From QGNO01 sp964493125 (GTDB taxonomy: Bacteria > Chloroflexota > Dehalococcoidia > Lucifugimonadales > QGNO01): a stretch of DNA of 35,549 bases. Location of the stretch: the NCBI GenBank assembly GCA_964493125.1, contig CAZBMS010000012.1, forward strand, positions 1 through 35,549, written 5' to 3'. The translations under genes were made by a program, and so were the position numbers. Positions 31,666 through 35,549 of this stretch are shown here, piece by piece; within the stretch, counting starts at the first letter, position 1, and every line of letters begins with the position of its first letter. The notes below the pieces were generated by a model. The model had not been told where the DNA came from and searched no databases. It was given only the letters and a program-made list of their open reading frames with translations.

Positions 31666-31681
31666 GTTATTACAGTACGGG

Positions 31682-31710
31682 TTGCAGACGGGTTGTACAA
31701 GCTTTACGAT
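31682..31710 (+). promoter_or_regulatory. Candidate promoter of acnA
   Basis: TTGCAG (31682-31687, three of six -35 bases) and TACGAT (31705-31710, four of six -10 bases) are spaced exactly 17 bp. The predicted start, near 31717, is about 23 nt before ATG 31740. The region between the divergent MFS gene and acnA is only 74 bp, so the site must lie here if acnA has its own promoter. Confidence 0.45.
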
Positions 31711-31739
31711 AAGGCTAGGTTTCTTTTGGAGGGAGCATC

Positions 31740-34454
31740 ATGGTTAATAATTATCTCCATACGTTGAGTACTTCGTCGGGTGACTTGTCATACTACAGCT
31801 TGGAGAGGTTGCAGGAAAAACAGGGTATTTCCCTTGAAAAGATGCCTGTGTCAATTAGAATAATACTGGAAAATATCTTGCGAAATGTGGACGGTAAAGT
31901 CATAACGCAAGACGATGTTGATACGGTTTCAAAATGGAGGCCCGATTCCATTCCCGAAAAAGAGGTCCCATTTATGCCCGCTCGTGTACTGCTGCAAGAC
32001 TTCACAGGTGTACCCGTTTTTGTAGATTTGGCAAGCATGCGATCTGCCGTAAAGCGTATGGGTGGTGATCCGAGCCGTATAAACCCACTGGTGCCTGTTG
32101 ATTTGGTGATCGATCACTCGGTTCAAGTTGATTTCTTTGGAAATGCCCAGGCGATGACTTTGAATCTTCAACGTGAATTTGAGAGTAACCAGGAAAGATA
32201 TGCGTTACTAAGGTGGGCTCAACAGGCGTTTGAAAACACTCGAGTTTTGCCTCCTGGAGTGGGAATAGTACATCAGGTGAACTTGGAGTACCTCGCGGAT
32301 GTTGTTTCTACCAAGGAACTACCTGACGGGGTTGTTGCATTCCCTGATACGTTGGTGGGGACTGATTCACACACCACTATGGTGAATGGTTTGGGAGTAC
32401 TTGGCTGGGGAGTAGGCGGGATAGAGGCAGAGGCCGTGATGGTAGGACAACCTTACTATATGCTTCTTCCTGAAGTAATTGGTTTTGAATTGAGTGGTGA
32501 ACTAAGTGAGGGCGTGACTGCAACGGATTTGGTTTTAACTGTTACTGAAATGCTGAGAAAGAAAGGTGTGGTTGCTAAGATCGTTGAATTTTACGGGAAA
32601 GGATTGTCAAGCCTCTCTTTGCCGGATAGGGCGACTATTTCTAATATGGCTCCTGAGTACGGTGCGACGGCTGCGATATTCCCCGTGGACGATGAGACAA
32701 TTGCGTATCTTGTTGGTACAGGGCGTGATCCCGACAAAGTGGAGCTGGTCAAAAGTTATTATAAAGCACAAGGTATGTTTAGAACTGATGATACTCCGTC
32801 CCCTGAATTTACAGACTTTCTAGCCCTTGATTTAGCGGCGGTGGAGTCTAGTTTGGCGGGTCCAAAAAGACCTCAAGACAGAGTAGCTTTAGGTGACATG
32901 AAGAAATCGTTTCAACTAAGCCTTGAGGAAGTTTACGATAAACCCAAACCAAAAGCCGAAACAACCTCTAATGGTAAGGATGGTGTTGGAGGATACGACG
33001 TTGAGTTAGATGATGGTGAACAAGTAAAACTTGAGGATGGGGTTGTTGTAATTTCTGCAATAACTAGTTGCACTAATACCTCCAACCCTTCGGTAATGGT
33101 TGGTGCTGGATTGTTAGCCAAGAAGGCTACTGATCTCGGGTTAGATAGTCGACCTTGGGTAAAAACAAGCATGGCTCCTGGTTCCAAGGTAGTCACCGAG
33201 TACCTTAATAGTGCCGGGTTAACAGGATATTTGGAAAAGCTGGGATTCTATACAGTTGGATATGGATGTACTACTTGTATAGGCAATAGCGGTCCGTTAC
33301 CCGAGCCAGTTGCTGAGGCTATCGTCGAGCACGATATAGTTTCAGCGGCTGTTCTTAGTGGCAATAGAAATTTTGAAGCTAGGGTTCATCCACAGGTTAA
33401 GGCGAATTACTTGGCATCACCTATGTTGGTATTGGCCTACGCAATTGCGGGCACGGTTGATATAGATCTCAGTACAGAGCCTATAGGACAGACTCCTGGC
33501 GGTGAGGACGTTTATCTCAAAGATATATGGCCTTCACAAGATGAGATCAGGACAACCATCAACGACTGTTTGAATCCTGAAATGTACCGGGATCAATATA
33601 GTGAAGCGATGAAGGGCGAAGATCAGTGGGTTAATCTGCCTGTTCCTGAAGGAGAATTATATCAGTGGGATGAAGCGTCTACTTATATTCAGGAACTCCC
33701 GATATTCCATGAATTGCCTGTTGACCCTGATCCGTTGGAAGATATAAGTGGCGCTAAGGTATTAGCGGTTTTGGGTGATTCGATCACCACAGATCACATA
33801 TCGCCAGCAGGGTCAATTGCATTACAAAGCCCGGCTGGCCGATTCCTGACTGATAATAACGTAACTCAGAGAGACTTTAATACTTATGGAGCTCGTAGAG
33901 GAAATCATGAAGTCCTGATGAGGGGCACCTTCGCAAATGTAAGGTTGCGCAATTTGATGGTGCCGGATACCGAAGGTGGTGTGACAGTGCATTTACCTGA
34001 TATGGAGCAGATGAGTATTTTTGATGCGTCTGCTAAATATATTGATGAAGGAGTTTCACTAGTTATATTCGCTGGTAAAGAGTATGGATCAGGTAGCTCC
34101 AGAGATTGGGCAGCCAAAGGGCCATTCCTAATGGGTGTTAAGGCGGTAATTGCTGAGAGCTATGAACGGATACATCGTAGTAACTTGATAGGTATGGGTG
34201 TTCTCCCTCTTCAATTCCTTGACGGCGAAAACCGAGACTCAATAGGACTTGATGGATTTGAGACGTATAAAATTTCTGGTATAGCCGAGGGCTTGTTGCC
34301 AGGGAAGATTATTGACGTAGCAGCTACGAATCAAGACGGTGGTGAAACTCACTTCCAGGTTAAAGTCAGGATTGACACACCGATTGAGGTCGAATACTTG
34401 GAGCATGGAGGCGTATTGCAGTACGTTCTCAGGCAGATTCTAAAGAGTAGCTAA
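31740..34454 (+). CDS. acnA: Aconitate hydratase A
   Basis: Converts citrate to isocitrate via cis-aconitate in the TCA cycle. It is the 904-residue AcnA/IRP type with an [4Fe-4S] cluster. Cluster ligands are Cys444 (SAITSCTNTSNP), Cys510 and Cys513 (GYGCTTCIGNSGPL). VGTDSHTTMVNGLGVLGWGVGGIEAEA holds substrate-binding residues. The C-terminal domain carries GDSITTDHISPAGSI, NTYGARRGNHEVLMRGTFAN and the GSGSSRDWAAKGP swivel loop. A linker of about 45 residues rich in Lys/Asp (KPKPKAETTSNGK) precedes the cluster domain. GGAGGGAGCATC gives a strong ribosome binding site before ATG 31740. It pairs in pathway with the complex II genes upstream. Confidence 0.97.
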   Translation: MVNNYLHTLSTSSGDLSYYSLERLQEKQGISLEKMPVSIRIILENILRNVDGKVITQDDVDTVSKWRPDSIPEKEVPFMPARVLLQDFTGVPVFVDLASMRSAVKRMGGDPSRINPLVPVDLVIDHSVQVDFFGNAQAMTLNLQREFESNQERYALLRWAQQAFENTRVLPPGVGIVHQVNLEYLADVVSTKELPDGVVAFPDTLVGTDSHTTMVNGLGVLGWGVGGIEAEAVMVGQPYYMLLPEVIGFELSGELSEGVTATDLVLTVTEMLRKKGVVAKIVEFYGKGLSSLSLPDRATISNMAPEYGATAAIFPVDDETIAYLVGTGRDPDKVELVKSYYKAQGMFRTDDTPSPEFTDFLALDLAAVESSLAGPKRPQDRVALGDMKKSFQLSLEEVYDKPKPKAETTSNGKDGVGGYDVELDDGEQVKLEDGVVVISAITSCTNTSNPSVMVGAGLLAKKATDLGLDSRPWVKTSMAPGSKVVTEYLNSAGLTGYLEKLGFYTVGYGCTTCIGNSGPLPEPVAEAIVEHDIVSAAVLSGNRNFEARVHPQVKANYLASPMLVLAYAIAGTVDIDLSTEPIGQTPGGEDVYLKDIWPSQDEIRTTINDCLNPEMYRDQYSEAMKGEDQWVNLPVPEGELYQWDEASTYIQELPIFHELPVDPDPLEDISGAKVLAVLGDSITTDHISPAGSIALQSPAGRFLTDNNVTQRDFNTYGARRGNHEVLMRGTFANVRLRNLMVPDTEGGVTVHLPDMEQMSIFDASAKYIDEGVSLVIFAGKEYGSGSSRDWAAKGPFLMGVKAVIAESYERIHRSNLIGMGVLPLQFLDGENRDSIGLDGFETYKISGIAEGLLPGKIIDVAATNQDGGETHFQVKVRIDTPIEVEYLEHGGVLQYVLRQILKSS

Positions 34455-34534
34455 ACTGGTTTCAAAGTTTTGGTATTTCTGTTGTGAGGTATAATATAAA
34501 TAAGGTGAGGGAAGTTTATATTTCTTAATCTATT

Positions 34535-35155
34535 ATGTTCTCTGAAACTACAATGATTTCTATACTAGCTGCGGTTGGTGCCTCCTACCTGATAGGAGCT
34601 ATTCCTCTTGCAGCTGTAGTTAGCAGGATGCGTGGGGTTGATATATTTGCGATCGGCACTGGTCTCCCGGGCGCTGCCAACGTTTTGCGTAACGTTGGCT
34701 ATATGGAGGGTGGATTAGTATTTTGGGGAGACGTGTTGAAAGGTTGGGTATCTATAATTGTCGCCTATCGAATTGGGGTCAGTGACGGTTTCATACTCAT
34801 TCCTGCATTTGCTACTTTGTTTGGGCACTGGAGATCGATATTTACTAGGTTTAAAGGTGGTGATGGTCTCTCCCCATTAGTTGGCATGACTATAGCGATT
34901 TTGCCAGTTTATGGTCTTATAGCAACTTTTACAGGGTTAACTGTGGCGGCTATAGCGAGTAAGGCTGGTCGTCACGCATCAATTTGGGGTGGTATAGCTG
35001 CTTACGGATTCATTTTGATAAGAGCCCCATTCATGGAATTTTCTAACATCCTCCCAGTCGGAGTAGTAGTGCTAGCTTTATTGGTGTTTGCTCATGGATT
35101 TAAGGGGCATCGCAAGCGTAGGATTGAGGCGAATGCAAGCAAGTATCGATCCTGA
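34535..35155 (+). CDS. plsY: Divergent glycerol-3-phosphate acyltransferase (PlsY family)
   Basis: Integral membrane enzyme of the PlsY type, which transfers an acyl group from acyl-phosphate to glycerol-3-phosphate in phospholipid synthesis. Motifs are displaced but recognisable: LIGAIPLAAVVSR, IGTGLPGAANVLRNVGY (usual GSGNxGATNVLRTLG), GDVLKGW, FGHWRSIFTRFKGGDGLSP (usual GHxFPxFLxFKGGKGVAT) and a basic tail. The GGKG Lys is Asp here, and NxGATN is GLPGAAN. The phosphate-binding residues may therefore be altered, and a related acyltransferase activity or a pseudo-enzyme are alternatives. There are about six helices over 206 residues. A TATAAT at 34490-34495 lies 40 bp upstream. It follows acnA by 80 bp. 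Confidence 0.78.
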   Translation: MFSETTMISILAAVGASYLIGAIPLAAVVSRMRGVDIFAIGTGLPGAANVLRNVGYMEGGLVFWGDVLKGWVSIIVAYRIGVSDGFILIPAFATLFGHWRSIFTRFKGGDGLSPLVGMTIAILPVYGLIATFTGLTVAAIASKAGRHASIWGGIAAYGFILIRAPFMEFSNILPVGVVVLALLVFAHGFKGHRKRRIEANASKYRS

Positions 35156-35159
35156 TGGG

Positions 35160-35236
35160 TGGTCGGGGTGCCCGGACTTGAACCGGGGGCCTCTGCGTCC
35201 CAAACGCAGCGCTCTGCCAAACTGAGCTACACCCCG
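35160..35236 (-). tRNA. tRNA-Pro (anticodon TGG), CCA encoded
   Basis: Minus-strand cloverleaf: acceptor CGGGGTG (35230-35236) pairs with CACCCCG (35164-35170). The D arm is TAGCTCAGTTTGGCAGAGCG, the anticodon stem-loop CTGCGTTTGGGACGCAG has anticodon TGG, and the T arm CCCGGTTCAAGTCCGGG is complete. Discriminator A (35163) is followed by an encoded CCA (35160-35162), unlike the tRNA-Leu and tRNA-Lys genes in this window. Confidence 0.97.
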
Positions 35237-35332
35237 CTAGTGAATATCCTAGAGTTTACTTAGTATTTGGTCAATGATCAGGCACATTAAATGCCTTAAA
35301 ACTTCGAGATATTGAGGAGGAACAGTGAAAAG

Positions 35333-35549
35333 ATGAAATTGCTCAAGAGGTTAGAATTAATCCAATCACTTCCAGATACTTCAACTCGACTTACTTTGAA
35401 AGGCTTAGAATCTAAAATCGAGATAATCCGGGATAAGTTTGGCATTCCTCACATAAAGGCGTTGAGTAATTGGGACTCATTTTTTGGCCAAGGGTTTGCT
35501 ACTGCTCAAGACCGCATGTGGCACATGGATTTGGATCGGCACAGAGCAT
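35333..35549 (+). CDS. Penicillin acylase-family (Ntn) hydrolase, N-terminal fragment cut by window edge
   Basis: The frame runs off the right edge after 72 codons. The visible part IEIIRDKFGIPHIKALSNWDSFFGQGFATAQDRMWHMDLDRHRA is the conserved start of the penicillin amidase/acylase family, whose members are autoprocessed N-terminal nucleophile hydrolases cleaving amides such as acyl-homoserine lactones or beta-lactam side chains. The catalytic Ser lies beyond the edge. There is no signal peptide in the visible part, which is unusual because many family members are exported. The start is ATG 35333, 12 bp after GAGGAGG. A GTG at 35325 ends after three codons. Confidence 0.9.
   Translation, partial: MKLLKRLELIQSLPDTSTRLTLKGLESKIEIIRDKFGIPHIKALSNWDSFFGQGFATAQDRMWHMDLDRHRA

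Noticed and set aside
35325..35335. GTG start with better spacing to GAGGAGG for the last gene
   Set aside because: It is in another frame and stops after three codons (GTG AAA AGA TGA).

Overview
This 35.5 kb window looks like a piece of the chromosome of a low-GC, probably Chloroflexota-type bacterium, best guess a marine Dehalococcoidia/SAR202-like lineage. That guess is an inference. It rests on the large Alu-containing SRP RNA, a K+-dependent-type membrane pyrophosphatase, a fumarate-reductase-type complex II beside central-carbon genes, and several housekeeping proteins with slightly off-consensus motifs. No phage, IS element, CRISPR array or rRNA operon was found. Gene density is very high, many genes touch or overlap, and both strands are used in short blocks.

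Layout. 1-2179 (minus): PHP-domain protein (cut by the left edge), ispE and ksgA. 2214-2513 (minus): SRP RNA gene with its own promoter. 2544-3380 (plus): galU-like gene, converging with lepA (3382-5211, minus). 5258-5287: a perfect palindromic terminator. 5326-7360 (minus): two oligopeptide-ABC ATPases without permeases. 7436-7689 (minus): tRNA-Leu and tRNA-Lys behind a good promoter. 7737-7922 (minus): a tautomerase. 8038-10224 (plus): thiL-tsaE-tsaB. 10378-14568: ndk, rsfS (opposite strand), mnmA, rnhB, an FmdB-type zinc ribbon and a long, divergent thiE. 14596-15300 (minus): DUF502 membrane protein. 15530-17575 (plus): hppA. 17681-21080 (minus): amidohydrolase with an EthD-like small protein, then an MBL hydrolase with a rhodanese. 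21353-28974 (plus): glyS, frdABCD-type complex II, sbcD, a TlpA-like thioredoxin, a CopD-like membrane protein and a Trm112-like protein. 28997-31665 (minus): folK, folP and an MFS carrier. 31740-35155 (plus): acnA and a plsY-like acyltransferase. 35160-35236 (minus): tRNA-Pro. 35333-end (plus): start of a penicillin-acylase-family protein.

How the genes fit together. Most are core functions: translation and RNA modification (ksgA, lepA, tsaB/E, mnmA, glyS, rsfS, tRNAs, SRP RNA), cofactors (thiL, thiE, folK, folP, ispE), and energy and central carbon (acnA, complex II, hppA). Accessory catabolic capacity shows in the amidohydrolase/EthD pair, MBL/rhodanese pair, tautomerase, peptide-transport ATPases, MFS carrier and penicillin-acylase homologue.

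I did not find a clearly new multi-gene system. The items most worth a second look are the ThiE-like protein with an unrecognised N-terminal domain and an altered active-site loop, the repeated pattern of an extended -10 promoter placed directly at a start codon, the frdCD-type anchors beside aconitase, and the two orphan minus-strand catabolic pairs.
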